DNA from: Verrucomicrobiales bacterium
Lineage (GTDB): Bacteria; Verrucomicrobiota; Verrucomicrobiia; Verrucomicrobiales; DEV007
Assembly (NCBI GenBank): GCA_029210205.1
Contig: JARGOD010000014.1
Location: forward strand, 1 to 64,000
Direction of reading: 5' to 3'
DNA length: 64,000 bases
Of the stretch, positions 16,923 to 25,705 are shown one piece after another; within the stretch, counting starts at the first letter, position 1, and every line of letters begins with the position of its first letter. The notes beneath the pieces were generated by a model. That model saw nothing but the letters and a program-made list of their open reading frames with translations, had not been told where the DNA came from and searched no databases. A program made the translations under genes and the position numbers.

Positions 16923-17091
16923 GGTCGTAGGTCTTTAGTGCTTGATGTTCAGTGCTGAATAACTTGGGATTCCGAAAGTTTTTCTTTCGGATGAAACCAA
17001 TCGTCACTCGTTGATGGACAAAACAATATCGTGGATTTTGCCAATTAGGTAAGCGGTTTCCGTGCCTATTCCGTAGCAAATATCTGCATAA
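16923..17091. promoter_or_regulatory. Divergent intergenic region, IHF-like gene and mutY
   Basis: This 169-bp gap lies between divergently transcribed genes, so it must hold both promoters unless mutY starts at its internal ATG (17131). I see no confident -35/-10 pair and no operator. Confidence 0.3.
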
Positions 17092-18234
17092 ATGGGTGAA
17101 ATTACCTCATTCACACACAAAATGCCTAGAATGGCGCGAAGCGAGATTTTAAAAGGATCCGATGAGGGGGAGATATTCGAAAGGGTCTTTGCCGGACATT
17201 CATCTATTAATTCTTTCCAGGCATCCCTGATAAATTGGTTCGAGCTTGAAGGAGAATCTTACCCATGGCGCGAGACGACGGATCCGTATCCAATCCTCGT
17301 CTCGGAGTTGATGCTTCAGCAAACTCAGATTTCCACGGTGTTGGGAAAGGGATATTTTAGGCGATGGCTGGAACAATTCCCGACGTGGGAAGCGCTCGCG
17401 GAAGCGGAGGAGTTGGATCTGCTGAAGGCATGGGAAGGGCTCGGTTATTACAACCGGGCGAGGAATCTTCAGAAGACCGCGCGTGTCATCCTTAACGAAT
17501 ACAACGGAACGTTTCCGAGGGAACATGATCAGATTCTCGCTTTGCCCGGAGTTGGTCCCTACACAGCGGGGGCCGTACTCAGCTTCGCTTTTAATCAAAG
17601 GGCTCCAATTGTAGATGGAAATGTAACCCGGGTCCTCGCAAGGCTGTTTGGGATAAATGAGGCGGTGGACAGTTCAGCTGTGATTCGGTTTTTCTGGAAA
17701 TCCGCGGAAGCGATGACGCCGGATTCTAAAGTTCGGGAATACAATTCTGCTATTATGGAGTTGGGGCAGCGAGTCTGTATTCGCTCGTCCCCGAAGTGTG
17801 GAGAGTGCCCGGTGAATGGACACTGCGTGGCGCTCAGGGAAGGAACTGTCGATACAATTCCGATGAAGAAGAAGCGTGCGAAAACTGTTCTTCGTGAGGA
17901 ATTCGTCGGTATCGGCGTGAAGAACGGACGAATATTTCTCACCACAGAAGAAGGTTCGCGGAGGCTTGGTCTTTGGCGCCTTCCAGAACTAACGGCAGAT
18001 CAGGCCGATGATCTCGCGGAGCTTTTTCGTTTCGATTATGCGATTACAAAATACAAAGTTTGCCTCCGTTGCTTCGTTCTAAGCCCGGCTTTGATTGGAG
18101 ATCTCGATGCCCCGGGACAGGGCGATTGGTATTCACTGCAGGCCCTTGATTCCCTGCCCCCAATGGGGTCACCCTATCTTAAGGTGATCAGAAAATACCA
18201 AAATCTTCATGATGAGTTGAACCTAAGTTCTTGA
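17092..18234 (+). CDS. mutY: A/G-specific adenine glycosylase MutY
   Basis: The protein is 380 residues from the ATG at 17092; the ATG at 17131 gives a more typical N-terminus and is a plausible alternative. It removes adenine mispaired with 8-oxoguanine. Catalytic E72 (in SELMLQQTQ), the helix-hairpin-helix LPGVGPYTAG (151-160) and catalytic D175 (PIVDGNVTRV) are present. So is the 4Fe-4S cluster with Cys 229, 236, 239 and 245 in the C-x6-C-x2-C-x5-C spacing. A C-terminal NUDIX-like 8-oxoG recognition domain (about 265-375) is shorter and more divergent than usual. It probably forms a monocistronic unit. Confidence 0.94.
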   Translation: MGEITSFTHKMPRMARSEILKGSDEGEIFERVFAGHSSINSFQASLINWFELEGESYPWRETTDPYPILVSELMLQQTQISTVLGKGYFRRWLEQFPTWEALAEAEELDLLKAWEGLGYYNRARNLQKTARVILNEYNGTFPREHDQILALPGVGPYTAGAVLSFAFNQRAPIVDGNVTRVLARLFGINEAVDSSAVIRFFWKSAEAMTPDSKVREYNSAIMELGQRVCIRSSPKCGECPVNGHCVALREGTVDTIPMKKKRAKTVLREEFVGIGVKNGRIFLTTEEGSRRLGLWRLPELTADQADDLAELFRFDYAITKYKVCLRCFVLSPALIGDLDAPGQGDWYSLQALDSLPPMGSPYLKVIRKYQNLHDELNLSS

Positions 18235-18390
18235 AAGAGAGGAAAATTAGCGCCAGATACTGCTTGTTTTGTTATCATTTTTTTCTAAAAGTGAAGGATA
18301 TAGCTGTCTTTGGGAGTTAACTTTGCGATTCGTTCGAATGAATTGTTCATTTCTCCCCGGCGGTAAACCGAAATCACCAGACTAAAAGTC

Positions 18391-19422
18391 ATGTGGAAAG
18401 TATTGCTCGTTATCTCATCAGTCGTCCTTCTCGGGGCAGCTTGGCTCAGTTACACAAACATGGATGCCATGCAGCAACGGGCTCTCGACGTGGAAGAGCA
18501 GACTAAGTTGCTTGAAACCCGTCAGAAGTCATTGGAAGAGACAGACGTGGAAGTTGCGCAGTTGGAGCAGGGTATTCAAATGCTTCTCGACGAGGCAGAA
18601 ACGCTTGAGACTGAGAAGATTGATTTGGATACCAGAATTCTCAAGGCGCAGTCGGACATGAAAGCGCAGGAAGCTCTCCTCGTTGAGTCTACTCAGAAGC
18701 TGGAATCTTCCCGTCTCTTGATGGGGAATATCCAAAAGGTCGAAGCTCTTCAGAAAGAGATGATTCAAATCCGCACTCAGATTGAAGAGGCGGAGATCGA
18801 GGAGACGCAGGCAGAAGGTGCTGTCGCCTCAGCTCAGGTTGACCGTGATCGCCTCGAAAAAGTAGCCGCTGAGCTTGCAGCACTTCGGGTAGACCAGGAA
18901 GCCGGCCTTATTCGTGGCCAGTTTCAAGCCCGGGTTGAGAAAGCTTACAATCAGTGGGGTTTTGTAATTATTGCAGGCGGTACGGACCAGGGCGTGGTCA
19001 ACCGCGCCCAGCTCGACGTCTATCGGCGTGGACAGCCCATTTGTAAGCTTCTGGTCACTTCAGTAGAGCCGGGCCAATGTGCTGCCGATATTATTCCGGG
19101 TTCACTTGCTCCCGGGCAGACAGTCCAGATCGGAGACACGGTAGTTAGCGCGGTTCGTGCTCAGGCTGCTGCTGCGGTCCCTGCAGCTCCTGCGGGAGGT
19201 GCTGCAACGACTACTCCTCAGCCCGCTGCTCCCGCCGCGGCCCCTGCTGCTCCTGCGACACCCGCGGCCCCTGATCCTTTTGGTGGAGGAATGGATGCAG
19301 GCGGTGCTCCTGATCCTTTTGGAGGTTCACCTGCTCCTGCGGCGCCGGACGCAGCTCCTGATCCGTTTGGGGCTCCTGCGAAACCTGCTGACGAGGGCGC
19401 AGCCCCTGATCCTTTCCAGTGA
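18391..19422 (+). CDS. Membrane-anchored coiled-coil protein with C-terminal beta domain and Pro/Ala tail (paralog 1)
   Basis: The protein is 343 residues, with an N-terminal signal anchor (about 3-20). A long coiled coil (about 25-175) follows, rich in Glu, Gln and Leu. Next is a small beta domain (about 185-255) starting NQWGFVIIAGGTDQGV and containing VYRRGQPICKLLVTSV; this pattern is seen in FlgT-C-like and MreC-like envelope domains. The tail (about 260-343) is Ala/Pro-rich with repeated DPFGG/DPFG units and is probably disordered. It is the first gene of a run with its paralog, a lipoprotein and a CNBD protein. It looks like a periplasm-spanning structural protein; no enzyme motif is seen and the function is unknown. 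Confidence 0.7.
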   Translation: MWKVLLVISSVVLLGAAWLSYTNMDAMQQRALDVEEQTKLLETRQKSLEETDVEVAQLEQGIQMLLDEAETLETEKIDLDTRILKAQSDMKAQEALLVESTQKLESSRLLMGNIQKVEALQKEMIQIRTQIEEAEIEETQAEGAVASAQVDRDRLEKVAAELAALRVDQEAGLIRGQFQARVEKAYNQWGFVIIAGGTDQGVVNRAQLDVYRRGQPICKLLVTSVEPGQCAADIIPGSLAPGQTVQIGDTVVSAVRAQAAAAVPAAPAGGAATTTPQPAAPAAAPAAPATPAAPDPFGGGMDAGGAPDPFGGSPAPAAPDAAPDPFGAPAKPADEGAAPDPFQ

Positions 19423-19470
19423 GTGGGCCCGACTGAACACAATTTGATCTTCGTTTAATAGATTTAAGGT

Positions 19471-20262
19471 ATGAAAAAATTCATTATGATCCTGGCAGGT
19501 TTTGCGATGCTGGGTGCAATGGTTGTCGGGGTCATTAATAAGAACGATCTCGATGAAGTCACTGTCCTCGTCGATGCCAAGAAGGCTGAAGTGAAGGACG
19601 CCACGGAAAAACTTGGCGAGTCAGAGGACAAACGCGACGATGCGATCGAGCGGGAGACTCAAGCCAAGGATACCCGAAATCAGATTTCGGCTGGCGTCGA
19701 GGGTGTAAAGGGGAGCCTCAAGCAGGTTGAGCGGTCTTTGGAGGATATCTCCGGGGAATTGAAAAAGGTTGAGATTGAGCAGAAAGAAATCGATCTCGCA
19801 GTCCGGCGTCAGTTTCCGGATGGGAACATTAAGTCAGCAGACGACCTCACGATGACTCTCACGATGCTGAAGGATACGCTCGCTGAGAAGCAGGCCCGTA
19901 AAACTGAATTGATGGCTCAGGTCGAAGCTGCGAATCAAACGAAGCAGGTTCAAGTCGCCAAGGTGAAAGAGGAGGAACAGTTTCAGGTACAGAGAGCACA
20001 GAAGCTGGCGGTTAATGGCCTCGTCGCGACGGTGATTGCGGTCAACCAGGAGTGGGGGTTCGTCATGGTGAATGCCGGCCGACAGCACGGAGTCGGAGCT
20101 GATGCGTCTCTTCTTGTGAAGCGTGGAAACTCCCGCATAGCTCGGTTGAGGATTGTCAATCTTGAGGACAACATGACTGTTGCAGATGTTGTCGACGAGT
20201 CTGTTGTTAGCGGGCTTGGTGTACAGCCGGGGGATAAAGTTATCTTTGAGACAACTAACTGA
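19471..20262 (+). CDS. Membrane-anchored coiled-coil protein (paralog 2)
   Basis: The protein is 263 residues with the same architecture as the preceding gene but without the Pro/Ala tail. It has a signal anchor (about 3-22), a charged coiled coil (about 28-170, rich in Lys and Glu), then the beta domain (about 185-262) with NQEWGFVMVNAGRQHGV and LLVKRGNSRIARLRIV. The shared WGFV(I/M)-x-AG-x4-GV signature identifies the two as tandem duplicates that diverged. They may form a heteromer, with the periplasmic beta domains binding a common partner. The gap to the upstream gene is 48 bases and to the downstream lipoprotein 22 bases, so cotranscription is likely. Confidence 0.7.
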   Translation: MKKFIMILAGFAMLGAMVVGVINKNDLDEVTVLVDAKKAEVKDATEKLGESEDKRDDAIERETQAKDTRNQISAGVEGVKGSLKQVERSLEDISGELKKVEIEQKEIDLAVRRQFPDGNIKSADDLTMTLTMLKDTLAEKQARKTELMAQVEAANQTKQVQVAKVKEEEQFQVQRAQKLAVNGLVATVIAVNQEWGFVMVNAGRQHGVGADASLLVKRGNSRIARLRIVNLEDNMTVADVVDESVVSGLGVQPGDKVIFETTN

Positions 20263-20284
20263 CCCAGACCTGCTCATTCCCACT

Positions 20285-20470
20285 ATGAAGATTTTTCGTG
20301 TCTGTTCAGTCCTCGCGTTATCCTTTTTCGCTCTGGGCTTTGCCTCCTGCCAAACAGTGGACAACACTCCTCAGCCTGAGAGGGAGAAGCTGAGTAGCAT
20401 TCCTCACAATATGCCTGAGTCATGGGAAGGTCAGCAAGGATTTCCAGGCCAGATGGGTGGGGGATACTAA
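20285..20470 (+). CDS. Small lipoprotein
   Basis: The product is 61 residues, starting at the ATG at 20285. It has a signal sequence with lipobox FASC (Cys22), then a short polar stretch ending in Gly residues (GQMGGGY). There is no domain. It sits 22 bases after paralog 2 and 26 bases before the CNBD gene, so it likely belongs to the same operon and may link that complex to the outer membrane. Confidence 0.65.
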   Translation: MKIFRVCSVLALSFFALGFASCQTVDNTPQPEREKLSSIPHNMPESWEGQQGFPGQMGGGY

Positions 20471-20496
20471 CTTTTAGACTATTACTTATTTAACTT

Positions 20497-20964
20497 ATGT
20501 CAGACTCCAGCACTGTTCTTCCTGAAATGGGATTCGCCGTCGATTTTGACGAGGAGGAAAGAGCGCAGTTAGGTGGCTTCGGTGATTTTCTTTCGCTTAA
20601 CGAGGGAGATTCCCTAATCGATGAAGGTCAGCCTCAGAACTCACTTTTTCTCGTGATCATGGGGACTTTCCACGTTCAAACGGAAGCGACTGGTCGCCCT
20701 GTATTGTTGGGTTCGATGAAAGCCGGGGATACCGTTGGAGAGGTGAATATCTTTGATCCGGGAATTGCGAGCGCCAGTGTCGTGAGCCGATCAATTTCAG
20801 AAGTTTGGAAAATTGATCGATCAAGCCTCGAGCAGTTTCTCGAGGCGCACCCAAGATCTGCTGCAAGGTTCCTCGTGAATGTTTCGACCCAACTCAGCAA
20901 GCGTCTCAGGAAGACGAATGAGAAGGTGGCAATGGCCAGAGAAGCCATGCTGGACTCATTCTAA
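20497..20964 (+). CDS. Stand-alone cyclic-nucleotide-binding-domain protein
   Basis: The protein is 155 residues. A single CNBD (about 22-130) has the expected strands and the phosphate-cassette region GDTVGEVNIFDPGIASASVV; the usual Arg of the cAMP-binding cassette is not evident, so nucleotide binding is uncertain. No helix-turn-helix follows, so it is not a CRP-type regulator. A C-terminal helix (about 130-155) ends the protein. Its place after the coiled-coil/lipoprotein genes suggests a regulatory or scaffolding role for that system. Confidence 0.75.
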   Translation: MSDSSTVLPEMGFAVDFDEEERAQLGGFGDFLSLNEGDSLIDEGQPQNSLFLVIMGTFHVQTEATGRPVLLGSMKAGDTVGEVNIFDPGIASASVVSRSISEVWKIDRSSLEQFLEAHPRSAARFLVNVSTQLSKRLRKTNEKVAMAREAMLDSF

Positions 20965-21009
20965 TTTAACTCCAAGTCTCTCTGAATTCGTCGGGATTCG
21001 TGCTCCGGT

Positions 21010-21432
21010 TTGATGCCGGCCTCAGAAACAATGTTTGAACCTTTAACAATTCCTTTTGGTCCCGTCACGGGATTGGGTTCTGCCTTTGCTCTTCTTTTCG
21101 CCCTGCTCATTGGTCACGCGCTGGCAGATTTTCCTCTTCAAGGCGACTTTCTTTCACGCGGAAAGAATAGAAATGGAACTGCTCCGCAATTGGCGGACGG
21201 GAAAGCCAACCCTCAAGACCTTTGGGTCTATCTCATGAGCGCGCACTGCCTGATCCACGCAGGTTTTGTCTGGATCATCAGTGGATATCTCATCTTTGCA
21301 CTGGCTGAGTTTGTTCTTCACTGGATTATCGATGTCATGAAGTGCGAAGGGCGCACTTCGTTTGCGATTGATCAGTGGTTACACATTCTTACGAAAGTGG
21401 CATTCGTGGCGATTCTGCTGCTGAAATCGTAA
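21010..21432 (+). CDS. DUF3307 family membrane protein
   Basis: The protein is 140 residues with four hydrophobic segments. It has the family motif GHALADFPLQGDFLSRGKN (about 36-54) and conserved His/Asp residues near HWIIDVMKCE. DUF3307 proteins are small inner-membrane proteins of unknown biochemical role. It is in the same direction as its neighbours, 45 bases after the CNBD gene. Confidence 0.8.
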   Translation: MMPASETMFEPLTIPFGPVTGLGSAFALLFALLIGHALADFPLQGDFLSRGKNRNGTAPQLADGKANPQDLWVYLMSAHCLIHAGFVWIISGYLIFALAEFVLHWIIDVMKCEGRTSFAIDQWLHILTKVAFVAILLLKS

Positions 21433-21489
21433 CTACGGGCCGGAAATACCGACCTTGAAAACTTTTCAGGTTGTTGGATCGTTTCCTTT

Positions 21490-22839
21490 ATGAATTCCCA
21501 TTTTTCATCGGTGCGATTCCTTGCATTATCGCTCCTCGTTCTGCTCGCGGACGGTTTACTTTCGGTTCGAGCGGATGACGCACCGAATGATTCTGGATTT
21601 AAAGAGATCGAGTTGTTCACGGAGGTGCTTGAGACGATTCGCCAGAGTTATGTTGATCCGGAAAAGGTTACTTACGAGCAACTCATCAACAGCGCGCTTG
21701 AGGGAATGTTGGCTGACCTTGATCCACACTGTCAATTTATGCAGCCCAAAGTGTTGGAGCAGTTGAAGCGAAATACGGACAGCACCTATGAGGGGATTGG
21801 TGTCACTATTTCGACAAAAAACGACGTGCTTTCGATTGTGACGGCAAGAGAGGACGGCCCTGCCGCAAAAACGGGAATCCTCCCCGGCGATCAGATTCTT
21901 AAAATCAACGGTCAGCTGACCGAGGATGTGGGAATTTCTCAGGCGGTAAATCTCCTTCGCGGCAAACCGGGAGAGCCGCTGAAGTTGACCGTACGTCGTC
22001 CCGCAACTCAGCAGCTTCTGGAATTTGAGATGAAGCGTGAGGTCATAAAGCAGTCATCAGTGAAAGACATTAAGATTCTGAATACCGATCTTACTTCTCC
22101 CTACCGAATGGGTTACGCGCGAATTTTACAGTTTAGCGAGCCGACTGCGAAAGAACTCGCCGATGGATTGGACAAGCTTGAGCAAGAGGGGATGGACGCG
22201 TTCATCCTCGATATGAGAAATAATCCTGGAGGGTTGCTGGGTAGTGCAATCGATGTCTGTGGTGAATTTGTGAAGGCTGGCACTGTTGTTTTAACGACTG
22301 AGGGTAAGCCGGGTTCAGGTGAGATTAAGGTTTATCGAACCAGTGCTGAGAAAAAGCGTCGGTCGAGAGACTATCCCCTCGCCATTCTGGTGAATCATTC
22401 GTCGGCAAGTGGCGCGGAGGTGGTTTCCGGGGCATTGCAGGATTTGAAGCGATGCGTCGTCGTTGGCGAGACAACCTTTGGCAAAGGATCTGTTCAATCG
22501 ATTATTCCGATTGGTGATGGAAAGGCTCTGCGCATGACAACGGCAAAGTATTACACCCCAAGCCACCGAACGATTCACGAAAATGGCGTTGTCCCGAACA
22601 TCATTGCGACTCTCACTCCATCTCAGGAGGCAAACCTTGCCCAATGGTTTGGACGCGACACACTTCCTCCGGCTGAAAGAAAGAAAGTCGAGCGATTTCA
22701 GGATCCGCAACTGATCAGGGCAGTAGATGCCATGAAAGGCGCCTTGGTCTATTCCTCAATTCAGGAAGGCAGCGAAGCTGGCGAGTCGGATTCGCTGCCG
22801 AAAGCTGCAGATGAAGCCGAAAGTGAAGCGGCTGAATAA
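21490..22839 (+). CDS. S41-family C-terminal processing protease (CtpA/Prc)
   Basis: The protein is 449 residues. It has a signal peptide (about 1-28), an N-terminal helical cap with the conserved LDPHCQF region, a PDZ domain (about 98-175, with ILPGDQILKING), and a protease core with the Ser/Lys dyad S307 (in NHSSASGAE) and K332 (in TTFGKGSVQ). It degrades or trims periplasmic proteins. The C-terminal tail (about 415-449) is acidic and low-complexity. tsaD follows 9 bases downstream. Confidence 0.92.
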   Translation: MNSHFSSVRFLALSLLVLLADGLLSVRADDAPNDSGFKEIELFTEVLETIRQSYVDPEKVTYEQLINSALEGMLADLDPHCQFMQPKVLEQLKRNTDSTYEGIGVTISTKNDVLSIVTAREDGPAAKTGILPGDQILKINGQLTEDVGISQAVNLLRGKPGEPLKLTVRRPATQQLLEFEMKREVIKQSSVKDIKILNTDLTSPYRMGYARILQFSEPTAKELADGLDKLEQEGMDAFILDMRNNPGGLLGSAIDVCGEFVKAGTVVLTTEGKPGSGEIKVYRTSAEKKRRSRDYPLAILVNHSSASGAEVVSGALQDLKRCVVVGETTFGKGSVQSIIPIGDGKALRMTTAKYYTPSHRTIHENGVVPNIIATLTPSQEANLAQWFGRDTLPPAERKKVERFQDPQLIRAVDAMKGALVYSSIQEGSEAGESDSLPKAADEAESEAAE

Positions 22840-22848
22840 AATCGCTGA

Positions 22849-23883
22849 ATGACCGATTGCCTCAGGGAATTCGTTCTTGCGATTGAGACCTCTTGCGATG
22901 AGACCGCGGTCGCGATTTGCGACACTGAGGGTGCTGTTTTGATTAGTAATGTGGCCTCTCAGATTGCATTACACGCACCCTACGGAGGAGTGATTCCGGA
23001 ACTCGCGTCTCGAAATCACAGCGCCGATCTGAAGCCTCTTATTTCAGCGACTCTCGAAGAGGTCGGTTTAGAATGGGCAGATATCTCTATCATCGCGGCA
23101 ACCTCGGGACCGGGATTAGCGAGTTCGCTGTTAATTGGTGATACCACAGCAAAGGCAATCTCAGCAGCTCTTGGCTGTCCATTTTATTCCATCAATCACA
23201 TGGAGGGTCATCTTCTCTCTCCCTTCATTGGAGAGGGAATTGATATTCCTCCTCACACGGCGCTGATCGTGAGCGGTGGGCATACAATGCTTGTCCAGGT
23301 AAACGCAGTTGGGAACTACATTATTCTCGGATCGACGAAGGATGACGCCGCCGGCGAAGCTTTCGATAAGGTAGGGAAGATGCTTGAGTTGCCTTATCCC
23401 GGAGGCCCGCAGATATCGGAAAGAGCTGAAAAGGGAGACCCTGCCGCTTTTCATTTTCCCAGAAGCATGCTGGATAGCGGCGATGCTGAATTTAGTTTCA
23501 GCGGGCTTAAGACCTCAGTCCGCTACCTCATCGACAAACAGCCAAAGCCTCTCCTCGAGGAGACCTTGAATGACATCTGCGCTTCGTTTCAGGCCGCCGT
23601 GGTCGATGTTCTCGTCGGAAAACTTCAGCAGACCGCAAAGCGAAATGGAGCAGCACTCATCGCCGTAAGCGGGGGCGTGAGCTGCAACAGGAGCCTTCGC
23701 GAACGATGTGACGGAGTCGCAAAGGAGGAGGGACTGGAGCTGAGACTGGCGCCCCCTTGTTACTCCACCGACAATGCGGCTATGATCGCGTTTGCTGCAG
23801 CAGCTCGCCGTCGCGCCGGGATAACAGGGTCATCGCTCAGTAGCGACATTAATCCAAATCTCAAACTCGATGAAACAGGGTGA
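22849..23883 (+). CDS. tsaD: tRNA N6-adenosine threonylcarbamoyltransferase TsaD
   Basis: The protein is 344 residues. It transfers threonylcarbamoyl from the TsaC product to A37 of ANN-decoding tRNAs, working with TsaB/TsaE. The ASKHA core is intact: AIETSCDETAVAI at the start, the metal-binding H117 and H121 (NHMEGH), LIVSGGHTMLV, and the late CYSTDNAAMIA. It lies 9 bases after the S41 protease stop. The partner genes tsaB and tsaE are not in the window. Confidence 0.96.
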   Translation: MTDCLREFVLAIETSCDETAVAICDTEGAVLISNVASQIALHAPYGGVIPELASRNHSADLKPLISATLEEVGLEWADISIIAATSGPGLASSLLIGDTTAKAISAALGCPFYSINHMEGHLLSPFIGEGIDIPPHTALIVSGGHTMLVQVNAVGNYIILGSTKDDAAGEAFDKVGKMLELPYPGGPQISERAEKGDPAAFHFPRSMLDSGDAEFSFSGLKTSVRYLIDKQPKPLLEETLNDICASFQAAVVDVLVGKLQQTAKRNGAALIAVSGGVSCNRSLRERCDGVAKEEGLELRLAPPCYSTDNAAMIAFAAAARRRAGITGSSLSSDINPNLKLDETG

Positions 23884-24023
23884 ATGAAGCTAGGATATGA
23901 TTGCTTCGAGAGCTCGAAATCGCTATTTTTCTTACGGATAACAGGATCGCGCTTATTGCGATCCTCAGCCCTCTAAAGCATCTTTTCCGACCTTACCTTC
24001 CTAAACCCCATCCTGAAATTTTT

Positions 24024-25421
24024 ATGAGCGAAGAAAATACCCAAAGAGAAACCCCACTTTCCCGGCGCAAGTTTGTAGCCGGTGCTGCGACGGCTGGAGC
24101 GGCCGCGAGTATGTTGCCTGTTGAAATGAGTGCTCAGGTTGCTGGTAGCGATGTGGTAAAAATCGGCATGATTGGTATGGGCGGTCGCGGATCGGGAGCG
24201 ATAGTCCAGAATCTGGCTGCGAACGACAGCGCGCGCCTTGTTGCCGCAGCAGATGCATTTCAGGATAAAATTGATGGAACTGGTCCTCGTGCGTCGGGTC
24301 TCCCCAAGGTTTTAAAGCAGCTCGAGAAGATGGGGAAAACCGGTCAGGTCGATCTCCCCAAGAGCCGCCAGTACGCCGGTTTTGATGCCTACAAGGGAGT
24401 CATCGACGAATGTGATCTTGTTGTCATTGCAACACCTCCGGGATTTCGTCCGATCCATTTCGACTATGCTGTGAAGCAGGGTAAACATGTCTTTATGGAG
24501 AAGCCGGTCTGCGTCGACGCGAAAGGTTTCAATCAGATTATCGAATCGGCGAAACAAGCGGACCAAAAGAATCTCAAAGTTGTCGTGGGTCTTCAGCGTC
24601 ACTATCAGAAAGTCTACCTTGAGGCCTTCAAGAAGGTGCATGACGAAGGGATGATCGGTGATATCACCGGTGCTCAGGTCTGGTGGAATGGCAGTCGCCC
24701 CTGGATTGTTGAGCGTCAGCCAGGCTGGACAGAGATGGAGTATCAGATGCGAAACTGGTATCACTTCAATTGGCTTTGTGGCGATCATATCTCCGAGCAG
24801 CATGTTCACAATATTGATGTGATGAACTGGTTTCTCAGCGGTGATTCTGTTGCCGGTGGTAACCCTGTTTCCGCTCAGGGCATGGGAGGTCGTGCCGGAA
24901 CTGAGCCATTAAGCGTCGGTGAAATCTTCGACCATCACTATGTCGAATTTCGCTATGGACCCGAGCATGGGAATGCCGTTATGAACAGCCAGTGCCGCCA
25001 AATCAAAGGTACTATGCGAAAAGTAGCCGAGGAGATTCATGGGACCGAGGGAATCCTCTATTTGGGGAATGGCCAGATCACAGATCGAAAAGGTGAAGTG
25101 AAGTGGCAATATCGCGCGCCTCGTAGCGGCGATCCTAATCCTTACGATGTTGAGCACGAGCATCTTCACGCAGCGATCAAGGATGGCACCCCGTTAAATA
25201 ACGCCTACTACGGAGCGAAGAGTTCTTTCTCCAGCGTTCTTGGCCGTCTCGCTACCTACAGCGGGCAGGACATTAAGTGGGACGATGCGGTAGCTTCAGA
25301 TTTCTCAATTATGCCTGAGGAATTCGACTTCAATGCTGAGGCTCCTGTTACGCCGGGTGAGGATGGGAATTACCAGATTGCCATTCCCGGTGAGTTTAAG
25401 GTTCCAACGGCTGAGGCGTAA
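24024..25421 (+). CDS. Tat-exported Gfo/Idh/MocA-family oxidoreductase
   Basis: The protein is 465 residues from the ATG at 24024. That start places a twin-arginine signal (SRRKFVAGAATAGAAASML) at the proper position, whereas the longer in-frame start at 23901 does not fit. A Rossmann fold follows (IGMIGMGGRGSG), then MEKPVCVDA with the family Lys, and a substrate domain with HNIDVMNWFLSG. Such exported dehydrogenases are very numerous in Verrucomicrobiota and Planctomycetota and act on sugars or inositols, some on glycosides. The substrate is unknown. A terminator follows. Confidence 0.88.
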   Translation: MSEENTQRETPLSRRKFVAGAATAGAAASMLPVEMSAQVAGSDVVKIGMIGMGGRGSGAIVQNLAANDSARLVAAADAFQDKIDGTGPRASGLPKVLKQLEKMGKTGQVDLPKSRQYAGFDAYKGVIDECDLVVIATPPGFRPIHFDYAVKQGKHVFMEKPVCVDAKGFNQIIESAKQADQKNLKVVVGLQRHYQKVYLEAFKKVHDEGMIGDITGAQVWWNGSRPWIVERQPGWTEMEYQMRNWYHFNWLCGDHISEQHVHNIDVMNWFLSGDSVAGGNPVSAQGMGGRAGTEPLSVGEIFDHHYVEFRYGPEHGNAVMNSQCRQIKGTMRKVAEEIHGTEGILYLGNGQITDRKGEVKWQYRAPRSGDPNPYDVEHEHLHAAIKDGTPLNNAYYGAKSSFSSVLGRLATYSGQDIKWDDAVASDFSIMPEEFDFNAEAPVTPGEDGNYQIAIPGEFKVPTAEA

Positions 25422-25445
25422 AACCCTCAAATCTATTCAGGGAAG

Positions 25446-25478
25446 GCGGTTCCAGTGAAAGACTGGAGCCGCTTTTTT
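25446..25478 (+). terminator. Rho-independent terminator
   Basis: An 11-bp stem with one G-T wobble (25446-25456 with 25462-25472) has a 5-nt loop and six T. It is 24 bases after the oxidoreductase stop. Confidence 0.88.
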
Positions 25479-25518
25479 GTGCTTCGGGGTAAAAACGTCA
25501 CCCCTATAAATACAGAGA

Positions 25519-25542
25519 CCGCTCAGCCCGAAGGCTGAGCGG
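25519..25542 (-). repeat. Perfect 10-bp hairpin with UUCG tetraloop on the - strand
   Basis: 25519-25528 and 25533-25542 are perfectly complementary, with a CGAA loop; read on the - strand the loop is TTCG closed by C-G, the very stable tetraloop. No T-run follows, so it is not a normal terminator. It may be an mRNA-stabilising hairpin or a member of a repeat family. Confidence 0.5.
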
Positions 25543-25705
25543 CTCCGAAACACGAAACACAAACAGACAGTTACCGAGAAAGTAACCACTGTTAGATTAA
25601 CTGATAATTAAGTTTTGTCAACAGTTTGGGAATAAAAAGTTAAATTTCTGCGATTTTTTTAACTTCCCTCGCTCCGAAACGTCTTTGGTGTAACTTTCCA
25701 GACTG

